This document shows, piece after piece, positions 8,721 to 17,578 of a stretch of DNA of 64,000 bases. The stretch comes from Herpetosiphon aurantiacus DSM 785 (GTDB taxonomy: Bacteria; Chloroflexota; Chloroflexia; Chloroflexales; Herpetosiphonaceae), in the NCBI GenBank assembly GCA_000018565.1, contig CP000875.1, forward strand, positions 1,751,199-1,815,198, given 5' to 3'. Below the pieces are notes generated by a model. The model searched no databases. It saw only the letters and a list, made by a program, of their open reading frames with translations, and was not told where the DNA came from. How positions within the stretch are numbered: position 1 is the stretch's first letter; each line of letters begins with the position of its first letter. The translations under genes were made by a program, and so were the position numbers.

Positions 8721-9524
8721 CTAGATTGCGGCTTCGTTCGCTGCGGGTTGGAGATTATCAGCATGACCTTCGGCAACCCGCGACCATTGCGCAATTGGAC
8801 GATGCGCCAAAGGATTATCGTTCTGGAGTGTGTTTGGCAGACACATGGTGTTATCAAATGGTTGTGGCCAACCTGCTGGTACCTGTTGCCAAACTTCTTG
8901 GCGACCATACACCGTCATATCGAGCATCGCGAATGAACTGCCCATCAACTCGCAGCCACGGTCGGTAGTCCAATACGTTTCAAACACGCGATCGCCTTTC
9001 CGCAAATAACAAGCCCACATGCCAAAATGGCGACCAGCGATCAAGGTTTCCACTGAGGCTTCAGGAACGGAATACCATGGCATGGTCCAGCCCATAAATT
9101 CGCGGTAGCGGTTGCTTGGCTCGAACGGCCCTTGGCACAACACGGCCAGCGTCACATCGCGAGTATGCAGGTAGCCTAATTGGTTGGCATGGCTGATGAC
9201 CATTGTGCAACCTGGGCATTGTTCAGCGGCGGTTTTGCCCTCGTGCCACATCATATAGGCGACCATCAGTTGCTGGCGACCTTCAAAAGCTTCAATTAGC
9301 GGAACCGTTCCGTTTTTGCCAACCAACGGAGTTAATGGATCAAGCTCAACCATCGGCAGGCGGCGACGCTCAGCGGCAATTGCATCAGCCTCGCGAGTAT
9401 GGGCCTTCTCGCGGCTTCGCAAGCGATCAACGGTCGCTTGGAAATTTGCCCGATCAACAATATTGGGCATGGCGGAAGCGCTGTCTGTGACGAAGGCGAT
9501 GGGCTGTGGTTCACTCTTGGTCAT
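8721..9524 (-). CDS. DUF899 family thioredoxin-like protein
   Basis: A 267-residue protein with the DUF899 signature: an N-terminal helical LRSREKAHTREADAIAAERR region, the LMVAYMMWHEG strand and CPGCTMVISHANQL at about 103-116. The CPGC motif resembles a thioredoxin/peroxiredoxin redox site. The C-terminus has the family's YWTTDRGCELMGSSF. AAGGAGAG precedes the ATG. Biochemical roles in this family are poorly known. Conserved cysteines suggest a redox function in the cytoplasm; no signal peptide is present. Confidence 0.85.
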   Translation of the reverse strand: MTKSEPQPIAFVTDSASAMPNIVDRANFQATVDRLRSREKAHTREADAIAAERRRLPMVELDPLTPLVGKNGTVPLIEAFEGRQQLMVAYMMWHEGKTAAEQCPGCTMVISHANQLGYLHTRDVTLAVLCQGPFEPSNRYREFMGWTMPWYSVPEASVETLIAGRHFGMWACYLRKGDRVFETYWTTDRGCELMGSSFAMLDMTVYGRQEVWQQVPAGWPQPFDNTMCLPNTLQNDNPLAHRPIAQWSRVAEGHADNLQPAANEAAI

Positions 9525-9709
9525 TATGCTCTCCTTGGGCTATGCAACGATCCGGTGATCAAGCTCGGTTAACCGTAGTGTTTGAATGAAATAAAACATT
9601 TGTGCGATTATTCTAGCAAATACACTTTGGAAATGCAAGTGATGGCTTCAAAAAAAGAAGTGCAAATTTAAAACGAAGATTTGTGACAGCATTTGGGCAT
9701 GATCGTTGC

Positions 9710-9715
9710 TATAAT
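9710..9715 (+). promoter_or_regulatory. -10 element before the esterase gene
   Basis: TATAAT preceded by GC lies 64 bp upstream of the GTG start at 9779. No good -35 is seen at 16-18 bp. The box lies downstream of the ATG at 9683, which argues against that ATG being the true start. Confidence 0.5.
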
Positions 9716-9778
9716 TCTGGCTCAAAAGGCGGTACAATAACGCCGATCCGCTACAAGCATGGCTGCAAAGGAGCCTGT

Positions 9779-10954
9779 GTGCGTCTAGCCTTAACCATCA
9801 TTATTCTGCCGATTGTGCTGCTGGCCTTGGCAAGCGCCGCGATGTTGGTCTTGCCAGCTCCCAATTTTATTTTTTTCCAGCTAGGAATTGCCGCCCAAGA
9901 ATGGGCACCATGGTTTTTACTGGTCTTATTGGTTAGTCTGGGGTTGTTGTTTGGCTTTGCGCCGCCCACTGGCTTGGCTCGTTTGCTCAATCGACTAGTT
10001 GGTTTTGGAGCGATGCTGAGTTTTATTGTGATTGCTGGGATGTTGGTGCGTGGACTAATGACCGATCTGCGAGTGCGTTCGAATCAGCCGACGGTGGTTG
10101 CAGCTGGGCCTGGTACATTTCGGCTTAGCCAATTTGCCTTGGGTGATCCTGCGCCGCAAGGCCTGCTGCGTGAGCAAAACACCGTTTATGCTGAGGTTGC
10201 AGGTGAATCGTTGTTGGTTGATGTGTATGTGCCGCCGACTGCGCCAGTCAATGCTCCAGCCTTAATTGTGGTGCATGGTGGCTCATGGCGCGGTGGCACG
10301 AAAGGCGATATTCCTGCTTGGAATCGTTGGGCCGCTGGTCAAGGCTATGTGGTATTTGATGTCAGCTATCGTTTAGCGCCCCAAGCTCAGTTTCCGGCAG
10401 CAGTCAGCGATGTTAAATGTGCAATTGGCTATGTGCGCCGCAACGCCGAGCAATTCGGGATCGATCCCCAGCGCTTGGGGTTGGTTGGGCGTTCAGCCGG
10501 AGCACAATTGGTGCTGATTGCGGCCTATTCCGATGCCACAATTGCTCCAAGTTGTGATGCACCTGATACCAGCGTGCGAGCGGTGGTCAGCTATTACGCC
10601 CCGACGCGGCTTGATTATTACAATGTGATCAAGCCTGAATTAGCGCCTGGCGCGTTGGATGATTACCTTGGTGGGCCGCCCGAAGCTCATGCTGAAGCCT
10701 ATCGTCAAGCTCGCCCAGCCAATTGGGTCGGTCAAAATACCCCAGCCACTTTGTTGTTGCACGGCGGGCGTGATCAATTTATTCGTCCAATTGACGCTGA
10801 TCTGATGGCTGATGCCTTGGAGCAAGCTAACCGCCCATTTACCATGATTGAATTACCCTTGGCCAATCATGGCTTTGATTTCAACTTAAATGGCGTGAGT
10901 AACCAGCAAGTGCAGCCTTACGTGGCTCAATTTTTGGCCGAAGCGTTGCAATAA
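9779..10954 (+). CDS. Membrane-anchored alpha/beta hydrolase (BD-FAE/esterase-lipase type)
   Basis: A 391-residue enzyme from a GTG start that has AAAGGAG 5 nt upstream. The frame extends back to an ATG at 9683, but that lies before the -10 box. Three hydrophobic segments in the first ~100 residues anchor it in the membrane. The catalytic domain (about 135-390) has the HGG oxyanion motif LIVVHGGSWRGG, nucleophile LVGRSAGAQLV (GRSAG), an acid in LLHGGRDQFI and the His in LANHGFDF. This is the hormone-sensitive-lipase/feruloyl-esterase-like branch. The flavin protein gene follows after 14 bp, possibly in one transcript. Confidence 0.85.
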   Translation: MRLALTIIILPIVLLALASAAMLVLPAPNFIFFQLGIAAQEWAPWFLLVLLVSLGLLFGFAPPTGLARLLNRLVGFGAMLSFIVIAGMLVRGLMTDLRVRSNQPTVVAAGPGTFRLSQFALGDPAPQGLLREQNTVYAEVAGESLLVDVYVPPTAPVNAPALIVVHGGSWRGGTKGDIPAWNRWAAGQGYVVFDVSYRLAPQAQFPAAVSDVKCAIGYVRRNAEQFGIDPQRLGLVGRSAGAQLVLIAAYSDATIAPSCDAPDTSVRAVVSYYAPTRLDYYNVIKPELAPGALDDYLGGPPEAHAEAYRQARPANWVGQNTPATLLLHGGRDQFIRPIDADLMADALEQANRPFTMIELPLANHGFDFNLNGVSNQQVQPYVAQFLAEALQ

Positions 10955-10968
10955 TCAGGAGCTAGCCT

Positions 10969-11598
10969 ATGAATGAATCTGTCTATAAACTACTCGATTT
11001 TAGCCAGCCCGTAACTTTTGAACTGCTTTTGCAACATGCTTGGCAGTTGATTGCCGATGCAGTCCATGATCGCAATGATCCAATGCATACGCCAGTTTTT
11101 GGCACAAACGACGAGCATGGCAGCGATCAGCGGGTGGTGGTGTTACGCGGCTTTGATCCGACGACGCGGCGTTTGTGGTTTCATAGCGATTTGCGTTCGC
11201 CCAAAATTGCCGTGTTGCAGCGCGATCCACGGGTCAGTTGGTTGCTCTATCATCCGACGGCGCGGTTGCAACTGCGCCTGCGCGGCTTGGCTGAAGTGCA
11301 TATCAACGATACATTGGTTGATACGGCTTGGCAGAATAGCGCAGTCCTTGGGCGACGCTGCTATTGTGGGATTGCGCCAGGCCAAATTAGTGCTGAGCCA
11401 AATCATGGCCTTAACCAAGAATTGCTTGATCGTCAGCCAACCTTGGCCGAAAGTGAAGTGGGTCGCGCCAATTTTTGTGTTATTTCAAGCACAATTAGCA
11501 ATTTGGATTGGTTGCAACTCCAATTTACTGGCAACTATCGTGCCCAATTTGCTTGGGCTGACGATGGTTCGTACACTTCCCAATGGGTCACACCTTAG
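10969..11598 (+). CDS. Pyridoxamine 5'-phosphate oxidase-like FMN-binding protein
   Basis: A 209-residue split-barrel protein of the PNPOx-like superfamily. Typical elements are VVVLRGFDPTTRRLWFHSD, then RSPKIAVLQRDPRVSWLLYHP, and the C-terminal DWLQLQFTGNYRAQF strand. Such proteins bind FMN and reduce small molecules, or act as true pyridoxal synthases. Residues of genuine PdxH active sites are only partly conserved, so an FMN-dependent enzyme of unknown substrate is the safer call. CAGGAG lies before the ATG. The dnaN promoter overlaps its 3' boundary. Confidence 0.8.
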   Translation: MNESVYKLLDFSQPVTFELLLQHAWQLIADAVHDRNDPMHTPVFGTNDEHGSDQRVVVLRGFDPTTRRLWFHSDLRSPKIAVLQRDPRVSWLLYHPTARLQLRLRGLAEVHINDTLVDTAWQNSAVLGRRCYCGIAPGQISAEPNHGLNQELLDRQPTLAESEVGRANFCVISSTISNLDWLQLQFTGNYRAQFAWADDGSYTSQWVTP

Positions 11599-11609
11599 AA
11601 CGAGTATGC

Positions 11610-11615
11610 TATAAT
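11610..11615 (+). promoter_or_regulatory. -10 element of dnaN
   Basis: TATAAT preceded by TATGC lies 65 bp upstream of the dnaN ATG and 12 bp after the preceding stop codon. A -35 is not well matched. The box suggests dnaN has its own promoter and a leader of about 58 nt. Confidence 0.5.
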
Positions 11616-11679
11616 AACGAGCTAGTTCATTTTAGCGATGTTATGGTTGCCGCATCGCGGCAAGGAGACCGAGTTTTCT

Positions 11680-12825
11680 ATGCGCCTAGCGTGTTTACAA
11701 GAAAATCTAAAGCGTGGTTTAGCCTTGGCAGGCCATGCTGTTGCAGGCCGCTCTAGCTTGCCTGTACTTGCAAATATTTTGTTGGCAACCGAAAGTGGTC
11801 GGCTGAAATTGGCTGGAAATAATCTCGAAATTGGCATTACCGCACTCGTCGGCGCAAAAGTCGATGAAGATGGGGCGATTACGATTCCAGCCAAATTATT
11901 ATCGGATTTAGTTGGCAATTTGCCCAATGATACCGTCGAATTAGAAGTTGATCCACGGACGCAAACCTTAACTGTGACATGCCGTGGCACCAAAGCCAAT
12001 ATCAAAGGCATCGATGCTGATGAATTTCCGGCGATGGCTGTGCCTGGTAATGAGCCAGTGCTGGCCTATCTACCACCTGAGCTTTTGCGCAAGGTTGTTA
12101 GCCAAGTAGAGGTAGCAGCAGCGGCTGAAAATACCAATCCCAATCCAATTTTGCAAGGTGTGCTGATTCGTTTGAGTGGCACCCAAGCGACCTTTGCCGC
12201 GATTGACGGCTATCGTTTAGCGGTGCGCACGATCGAATTACCTGAACCAGCCGCTTACGATACCGAATTGGTGATTCCTTCTAGGGCTATGGCTGAACTG
12301 GGCCGCACCCTTGGCGATAGCGAAACCCCAATTGCCATGAGTATTACGTCCAATGGTGGGCAAGTTATTTTTCATAGCGATACTGTTGATTTTGTTTCGC
12401 GGGTGATCGACGGCAAGTTCCCCGATTACGAGCGCTTTGTGCCACCAGCCAGCAATACCTCAACCCGCAGCGTGATTTCAACTGCTGAATTTAGCCGCGC
12501 TGTCAAACGGATTGCACTGTTCTCGCAGGCTGCTGGCAACATCGTGACCTTGACGATGGAACGCGGCGATGGCAGCGAACCTGGGCGTTTGCTCTTGAAT
12601 GCTAATGCTGCAGAAATTGGTGAATCGGTCGAGGCCATTAGCGCCTTAATTGATGGCGATGATGGCAAATTGGCCTTGAATGTGCGCTATTTGCAAGAAG
12701 CACTTGGCGCAATCGACACCGATCAAGTAGCTTTGGAAACCCAAACTCCCAACTCACCAGGCGTATTTCGGCCAATTGGCGGCGATGAATACCTGCACTT
12801 GGTGATGCCGATGCGTATTCCCTAA
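11680..12825 (+). CDS. dnaN: DNA polymerase III subunit beta (sliding clamp)
   Basis: A 381-residue protein, the usual length for bacterial beta clamps. It starts MRLACLQENLKRGLALAG, and three consecutive clamp domains are evident: SSLPVLANILL in domain I, the central IDGYRLAVRTIELPEP with VIDGKFPDYERFVPP in domain II, and the C-terminal VMPMRIP that ends nearly all DnaN proteins. AAGGAGA precedes this ATG by 11 nt, so it is preferred over the upstream in-frame ATG at 11638. The clamp tethers polymerases, MutS and ligase to DNA. dnaA and recF are not next to it, unlike the common bacterial order. Confidence 0.97.
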   Translation: MRLACLQENLKRGLALAGHAVAGRSSLPVLANILLATESGRLKLAGNNLEIGITALVGAKVDEDGAITIPAKLLSDLVGNLPNDTVELEVDPRTQTLTVTCRGTKANIKGIDADEFPAMAVPGNEPVLAYLPPELLRKVVSQVEVAAAAENTNPNPILQGVLIRLSGTQATFAAIDGYRLAVRTIELPEPAAYDTELVIPSRAMAELGRTLGDSETPIAMSITSNGGQVIFHSDTVDFVSRVIDGKFPDYERFVPPASNTSTRSVISTAEFSRAVKRIALFSQAAGNIVTLTMERGDGSEPGRLLLNANAAEIGESVEAISALIDGDDGKLALNVRYLQEALGAIDTDQVALETQTPNSPGVFRPIGGDEYLHLVMPMRIP

Positions 12826-12845
12826 ATTGGCAATCTATAGGATTT

Positions 12846-12876
12846 AAGCAAGTAGCTGTGAGGCTGCTTGCTTTTT
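12846..12876 (+). terminator. Rho-independent terminator of dnaN
   Basis: An 11-bp stem with one G-T pair (12846-12856 with 12863-12873) and a 6-nt loop is followed by a short T-run, 20 bp after the dnaN stop. Confidence 0.8.
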
Positions 12877-13113
12877 CGTTATGCGTAAGTTGTGCTCCAT
12901 GATGAGTCAGATGAGTCAAGCTCGATCTTTGGTACGAGCAGCTACCTGTTGAATTGAGCAATTGAGCTTGGCTTTTGGGCGAGTTTAATTCAGTATTATT
13001 AACCTAGGCTCAACCCGACCAACCAACTATCCTAACAGCAATCACTCCAATCATTCTAAACATTCTTTTGAAAGTAAGTGATTGTTGTAATATGTTAGGT
13101 TGAAAGGTTGTGT

Positions 13114-15240
13114 ATGATGAATGTTGCGAAATTCTTGCCACGCTGGCAACGCTGGATTTTGCTGACCGGAATGGCCGCAGTTCTTTTGGCTAGTTGTACG
13201 AATGCTACCAGCCAACCCACCGTTACCAGTGCATTAACCGCCACTCCTGCGCCAACCAGCCTGAGTGCGGCAACTGCCGAACCAACTGCTGCCACCACTG
13301 TCACCGCAGCGCCAACTAAGGCCAGCGCAGGTGTCGAAAGCAGTAGTATCTATACCAGCACGAGTCAATTATTCTCAGTGCCGATTCCCACTAATTGGCA
13401 ACTTGAGGAACAAGCTGGTATTGTGCGGCTGAACGATCCCGATCAAAAAATTACGATTGCCCTGCTGAGTGTTGAAGAAGCCGATTTGGCCAAGGCGATT
13501 GAATTAGGCTGGCAGCAAGCCGACCCAAGTTTTACGCTTACCCCCGATGATAGCCAAGAAATGCCAGCGCCAAATGGTGTGGAAAAAGCCTTAGTTGCGG
13601 CATATGACACCAAGAACACGGCTCAAACGACGATTGCCTTGGCCCAATTACATGAAGGCATGGCGTATTTGATGCTGGTGCAAGGCGAAAATACCACAAT
13701 TGCCAAGCGTCAATCGCAAGTTGGCATTATTCAATCGGGCTTTACGATTTTGGCGCTCAATCAAACCACGCTTAGCGCTGATCAACGGGTCGATGTTGGG
13801 CCAGAACTGATCAGCGAATTAGAAAGCTTTATCCAAGCCGAACAAGCCGAATATAAAATTCCTGGCGTGAGTGTGGCGATTGTCCAAGATGGTCAAATTG
13901 TCTATAGCAAGGGTTTTGGCGTGCGTGATGTTGTTTCGCAAGCCCCCATGGATGCTGATACCCAGATGATGATTGGCTCAACTGGCAAGAGCTTAACGAC
14001 CTTATTAATGGCAACTTTGGTCGATCAAGGCAAGCTGGATTGGGATACCCCGGTTGTCGAGTTATTGCCCAATTTCAAGGTCAAAGATCCGGAAATTACC
14101 AAGCAAATCACGGTGCGCCATTTGGTTTGTGCCTGTACTGGCGTGCCACGCCGTGATTATGAGATGATTTTCAATGCTGAGGATTTGGATGCCCAAGGCA
14201 TTATCGCTTCGGTTGCTGATTTTGAGTTCTTTACCGATTTTGGCGAAGCTTTTCAATATAGCAATCAGATGGTGGCGATTGGCGGCTTTGCGGCAGCGGC
14301 GGCCAGTGGCGGCGAGCTAACGCAGCTTGATCAAACCTTTGCTCAAGCATTAACCGAACGGGTGCTCAAACCAATGGGTATGAACAGCACCACGCTTGAT
14401 CAAGCAGCCGTTGAGGCCAGCCCTAACCATGCGCTGCCCCATGGCTTGGATTTGGTCAACGCAACCTACCAAACCTTGCCAATCAGCATGGAATTTGCGA
14501 TCAAAGGAGTAGCTCCAGCAGGCGCAACCGAGTGGTCAACTGCCAACGATATGGGCAATTATCTGATTACCCTGCTCAATCATGGCATTACGCCTAGTGG
14601 TCAACGCTTAGTTTCCGACGAAAATTTAGCTGTGTTGTGGGAGCCGCAAATTGCCATCGATGCTAAATCGAGCTATGGGCTTGGTTGGATGATCAGCGAC
14701 TACCATGGCTTGGAATTTATTGCTCACGGCGGTACGACCTTTGGTTTCTCATCAGAGTTTGCCTTTATTCCAGAGGCCAACATTGGGATTGTGGTGTTGA
14801 CTAATGGCCAATACGCCAACCATATTGCTACAAGTATTAGCGACCGCTACTTTGAATTAGCCTTTGATCAGCCAAGCAAGGCTGCTGAAACCTCAGCCTA
14901 CACTGCTCAAAGCATCGAACAATCGTTGGGCGAAATCGCCAAAAATATCGTGCCTGAGCTGGATTTGGCGAGCGTTGAGCCATTGTTGGGCAGCTATACC
15001 AATGCCGCCTTGGGTGATGTGAGTTTGCTACTCAGTGGCGAGGAATTGTGGCTGGATATTGGTGCAATTCAGACCCAATTCAAGCCAGTCTTGAACGAAC
15101 AAGGCCAGCCAGATGGCTATCTCTCAGTAACGCCACCGTTTACTGGAATTCCCTTCAAAACCGGAGTTGATGCCAATAACCAACCAACCTTGACCATGGA
15201 TCTTGGCAGCGAAACCTATCTCTTTACCCGTAAACCATAA
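13114..15240 (+). CDS. Serine hydrolase lipoprotein (beta-lactamase/PBP-like, class C fold)
   Basis: A 708-residue protein. A lipoprotein signal peptide ends at the lipobox VLLASC, and a Thr/Pro/Ala-rich linker follows. Next is a small N-terminal domain (about 80-215; SVPIPTNWQLEEQAG) resembling secreted ligand-binding modules. The beta-lactamase-like domain (about 235-610) has the SxxK nucleophile motif in GSTGKSLTT, the YxN motif in FQYSNQMVAIGG and the HGG triad in FIAHGGTTFGFSS. The C-terminal ~100 residues form a beta domain common in DUF3471-type esterases. ATG 13114 is chosen because GAAAGG lies 6 nt upstream. It is probably a cell-surface peptidase, esterase or beta-lactamase-like enzyme; the substrate is unknown. 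Confidence 0.87.
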   Translation: MMNVAKFLPRWQRWILLTGMAAVLLASCTNATSQPTVTSALTATPAPTSLSAATAEPTAATTVTAAPTKASAGVESSSIYTSTSQLFSVPIPTNWQLEEQAGIVRLNDPDQKITIALLSVEEADLAKAIELGWQQADPSFTLTPDDSQEMPAPNGVEKALVAAYDTKNTAQTTIALAQLHEGMAYLMLVQGENTTIAKRQSQVGIIQSGFTILALNQTTLSADQRVDVGPELISELESFIQAEQAEYKIPGVSVAIVQDGQIVYSKGFGVRDVVSQAPMDADTQMMIGSTGKSLTTLLMATLVDQGKLDWDTPVVELLPNFKVKDPEITKQITVRHLVCACTGVPRRDYEMIFNAEDLDAQGIIASVADFEFFTDFGEAFQYSNQMVAIGGFAAAAASGGELTQLDQTFAQALTERVLKPMGMNSTTLDQAAVEASPNHALPHGLDLVNATYQTLPISMEFAIKGVAPAGATEWSTANDMGNYLITLLNHGITPSGQRLVSDENLAVLWEPQIAIDAKSSYGLGWMISDYHGLEFIAHGGTTFGFSSEFAFIPEANIGIVVLTNGQYANHIATSISDRYFELAFDQPSKAAETSAYTAQSIEQSLGEIAKNIVPELDLASVEPLLGSYTNAALGDVSLLLSGEELWLDIGAIQTQFKPVLNEQGQPDGYLSVTPPFTGIPFKTGVDANNQPTLTMDLGSETYLFTRKP

Positions 15241-15253
15241 ACTAAGCCACAAC

Positions 15254-15285
15254 CGCCCAGCTAGTAGCAGAAGCCTAGCTGGGCG
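15254..15285 (+). terminator. Hairpin after the serine hydrolase gene
   Basis: A perfect 11-bp inverted repeat, CGCCCAGCTAG (15254-15264) and CTAGCTGGGCG (15275-15285), with a 10-nt loop, lies 13 bp after the stop. There is no T-run, so termination is likely but not certain. Confidence 0.5.
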
Positions 15286-15379
15286 ATAATTGAGCTTCAG
15301 TGACCAAAATACCCTAAAAGAATTATTTACGCTTGTTTACATTACATGAATTCCACGAAGGAAGCCAGAACCGTCGAAT

Positions 15380-15408
15380 TTGACAAACAAGCCTATCGCT
15401 GCTATACT
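15380..15408 (+). promoter_or_regulatory. Promoter of the tRNA-Ser pair
   Basis: TTGACA (15380-15385), a 17-bp spacer and TATACT (15403-15408) form a near-consensus promoter. The expected start lies about 27 nt before the first tRNA. Confidence 0.85.
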
Positions 15409-15441
15409 TACGCCTCGTAACAACTGAATGAGATTTCGTCC

Positions 15442-15531
15442 GGAGCAGTGGCCGAGCGGTTGAAGGCGACTGTCTTGAAAATAGTTAGGGTGTCAAAGCC
15501 CTCGTGGGTTCGAATCCCACCTGCTCCTCCA
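15442..15531 (+). tRNA. tRNA-Ser (anticodon UGA)
   Basis: A 90-nt class II tRNA including encoded CCA. The acceptor stem GGAGCAG/CTGCTCC is 7 bp. The anticodon loop CTTGAAA carries TGA, a long variable arm with a GGG/CCC stem is present, and the T arm is GTGGG-TTCGAAT-CCCAC. The discriminator base at position 73 reads T instead of the G usual for bacterial tRNA-Ser. Confidence 0.93.
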
Positions 15532-15541
15532 CCATAGATAC

Positions 15542-15631
15542 GGGAAGGTGGCTGAGTGGACGAAAGCAACGGTTTGCTAAACCGTCGAGGGGTCACACCC
15601 TCCGAGGGTTCGAATCCCTCCCTTCCCGCCA
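15542..15631 (+). tRNA. tRNA-Ser (anticodon GCU)
   Basis: A 90-nt class II tRNA including encoded CCA. The acceptor stem is GGGAAGG/CCTTCCC, with discriminator G and then CCA. The anticodon loop TTGCTAA carries GCT, with a long variable arm and T arm GAGGG-TTCGAAT-CCCTC. It lies 10 bp after the UGA isoacceptor and is probably processed from the same transcript. Confidence 0.95.
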
Positions 15632-15634
15632 AAC

Positions 15635-15668
15635 AACAACGTGAGTATCCCTCACGTTGTTTTGTTTT
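15635..15668 (+). terminator. Terminator of the tRNA operon
   Basis: A perfect 11-bp stem (15635-15645 with 15651-15661) has a 5-nt loop and is followed by TTGTTTT, 3 bp after the second tRNA. Confidence 0.9.
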
Positions 15669-15738
15669 AACTTCCGCAATTGCATGCTATAATCCTGCCC
15701 TTATTGCCTAACCATTATTAATTTTTAAGGAGGCAGGC

Positions 15739-17514
15739 TTGAAATCTATTCTTATGGCTCTTTTTCTGGGGTTGTTGTTGGCCCAAGTTGGCGTAGCCGC
15801 ACCGCAAAGTGCGGTTGTGGCAGGCGAATTACGCGCCGACGCGACATTTAGCCACATTGGAGTCTCGTGGGCGATTAGCGGCGATACCAATCGCAATAGT
15901 ACGCTAACCTTGGAATATCGTTTGGTTGGTAGCTCAACTTGGCGAGCTGCTGCTCCAGCCATGCGAGCCAATCCTAGCACGATTGTTGAGGGCGTAGCGC
16001 TCAATCGCAATTATCACGCCGCCAGCGCAATGTGGCTCAGCGATGGCGAAGAGTATGAATTACGGGCCACTTTAACCGATCCCGATGGCGGTAACACAAC
16101 CCGCACGATCACCAAACGTACCCGTAGCCTTGCCGATTTTGGCCCAACTGTGCGCACACGCTTTGTGGTTCCTGGCAATGGCGGTGGTGATGGTACGCTC
16201 AATAATCCATATCAAGGCATCCAAACCGCAGTCGATAATGCTGAACCAGGCGATACCTTCACCTTGGCAGCCGGAACCTATCAGCCCTTCCAGATTCTGG
16301 CCAGCGGCACGCAAGCCCAACCAATTCGGATCAGCGGGCCGCTCAATCGCAAGGCGATTATTGATGGAGCCAATACGACCCGTGGTGTTGTCACGCTTGG
16401 CGAGAGCAATCAAACCCTTGGCTTTGTGATTTTGGAGAACTTGACGATTCAAAACGGTGCTTGGGGCATCGATGCCCAACATACGCACGATATTCTGATT
16501 AGCCGTAATGTGATTCGTGATGTTGGCTTTGGCATTTACAACCGTCGCCAAACCCATCAAGAATACAACCAAACCGTGATCGATAATGTGATTACTGGCC
16601 GCACGACCTGGCCAGGCACAGGCATTCCCAGCGAGCGTGGCCTCGATTTACGTGGTACTGGCAATGTGGTGGCCTATAACAGCGTGATGAATTTTGGTGA
16701 TTGTATCTCGGTGCAGCCGTGGAATGCCCAAAGCAGCTATGGCCAAGATATTTACCATAACGAAGCGGCATTTTGTGTTGATGATGGAATTGAGATCGAT
16801 TATAACCAAGCTAATACGCGAGTTTGGAATAATCGGGTGACCAATGCTCGCACTGGGGTCAGCATTCAGCCAATTTATGGCGGGCCAGCTTACATGTTTC
16901 GCAATAACTTTTTTAATATTGCTGGTGCGCCCTTCAAATTGCACAATCAACCAACTGGCTTGTTTATCGCCCACAATAGCTCGGCACGAATCGGCAATGC
17001 GCTGAGTGATGATGGTCAGCAGTGGCGCAATACCATTATTCGCAATAATTTCATGCTTGGCACACGCTATGCCTTTGAGTTTATGACGATTGCCGACGAA
17101 GGCTTTCGCGATGTCGATTACAACGGCTGGGGAACCAACCACGCCAGCGATTCGCCTTCAGCACCTGATTTTAAATGGAATAATGAACGTTATTTGCGGT
17201 TGAGCAATTTGCAACAAATTGGGGTTGAAACCCATGGCGTAACCGTGAGTTTCAATGATGTCTATAATGCCACGCTGCCAGCCTCGGTCGATGTGGCCTC
17301 GCCGATTGGCGAAGCCGATTTACGTTTGCAAAACAGCTCGGTGGCGATTAATAAAGGTGCAGTAATTGCCAACCTCAATGATCCATTTGTCACCGATGGT
17401 CAGCCCGATTTAGGTGCGTTTGAATTGGGCAAGCCGCTGCCGCACTATGGCCCACGCATCGATTATCAAATTCCAAGCAATATTCGGGTTTACCTGCCAT
17501 TAGCTCGGCGTTAA
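15739..17514 (+). CDS. Secreted right-handed beta-helix protein (pectate-lyase-like fold)
   Basis: A 591-residue secreted protein. The start is TTG at 15739, supported by AAGGAGG five nt upstream and by the signal peptide that follows directly (MALFLGLLLAQVGVA). After cleavage come a fibronectin III-like domain (about 30-125; SHIGVSWAISGDTN), GGGDGTLNNPYQGIQTAVD (about 148-166), typical of Pel9/beta-helix entry strands, and a long parallel beta-helix with many NxxI/V repeats (DILISRNVIRD, VIDNVITGR, DIYHNEAAF). The C-terminus is VYLPLARR, with no LPXTG or membrane anchor. It is probably a polysaccharide-binding or -degrading exoprotein. Catalytic residues cannot be assigned confidently. Confidence 0.85.
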   Translation: MKSILMALFLGLLLAQVGVAAPQSAVVAGELRADATFSHIGVSWAISGDTNRNSTLTLEYRLVGSSTWRAAAPAMRANPSTIVEGVALNRNYHAASAMWLSDGEEYELRATLTDPDGGNTTRTITKRTRSLADFGPTVRTRFVVPGNGGGDGTLNNPYQGIQTAVDNAEPGDTFTLAAGTYQPFQILASGTQAQPIRISGPLNRKAIIDGANTTRGVVTLGESNQTLGFVILENLTIQNGAWGIDAQHTHDILISRNVIRDVGFGIYNRRQTHQEYNQTVIDNVITGRTTWPGTGIPSERGLDLRGTGNVVAYNSVMNFGDCISVQPWNAQSSYGQDIYHNEAAFCVDDGIEIDYNQANTRVWNNRVTNARTGVSIQPIYGGPAYMFRNNFFNIAGAPFKLHNQPTGLFIAHNSSARIGNALSDDGQQWRNTIIRNNFMLGTRYAFEFMTIADEGFRDVDYNGWGTNHASDSPSAPDFKWNNERYLRLSNLQQIGVETHGVTVSFNDVYNATLPASVDVASPIGEADLRLQNSSVAINKGAVIANLNDPFVTDGQPDLGAFELGKPLPHYGPRIDYQIPSNIRVYLPLARR

Positions 17515-17530
17515 TCTGACACAATAACGT

Positions 17531-17558
17531 CCTGATCTACGAAGAATCAGGGCATTTT
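17531..17558 (+). terminator. Weak terminator after the beta-helix gene
   Basis: CCTGAT (17531-17536) and ATCAGG (17546-17551) form a 6-bp stem with a 9-nt loop, followed by GCATTTTTA. Confidence 0.5.
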
Positions 17559-17578
17559 TACTTTTTGAGGTCTACGTG

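Noticed and set aside
15408-15632. Minus-strand ORF with GREGFEPSEG and GGIRTHEGF motifs
   Set aside because: It is the reverse complement of the two tRNA-Ser genes, a well-known source of spurious proteins.
16072-16572. Antisense ORF within the beta-helix gene
   Set aside because: The plus-strand frame has a signal peptide, ribosome binding site and family motifs, so the antisense frame is incidental.
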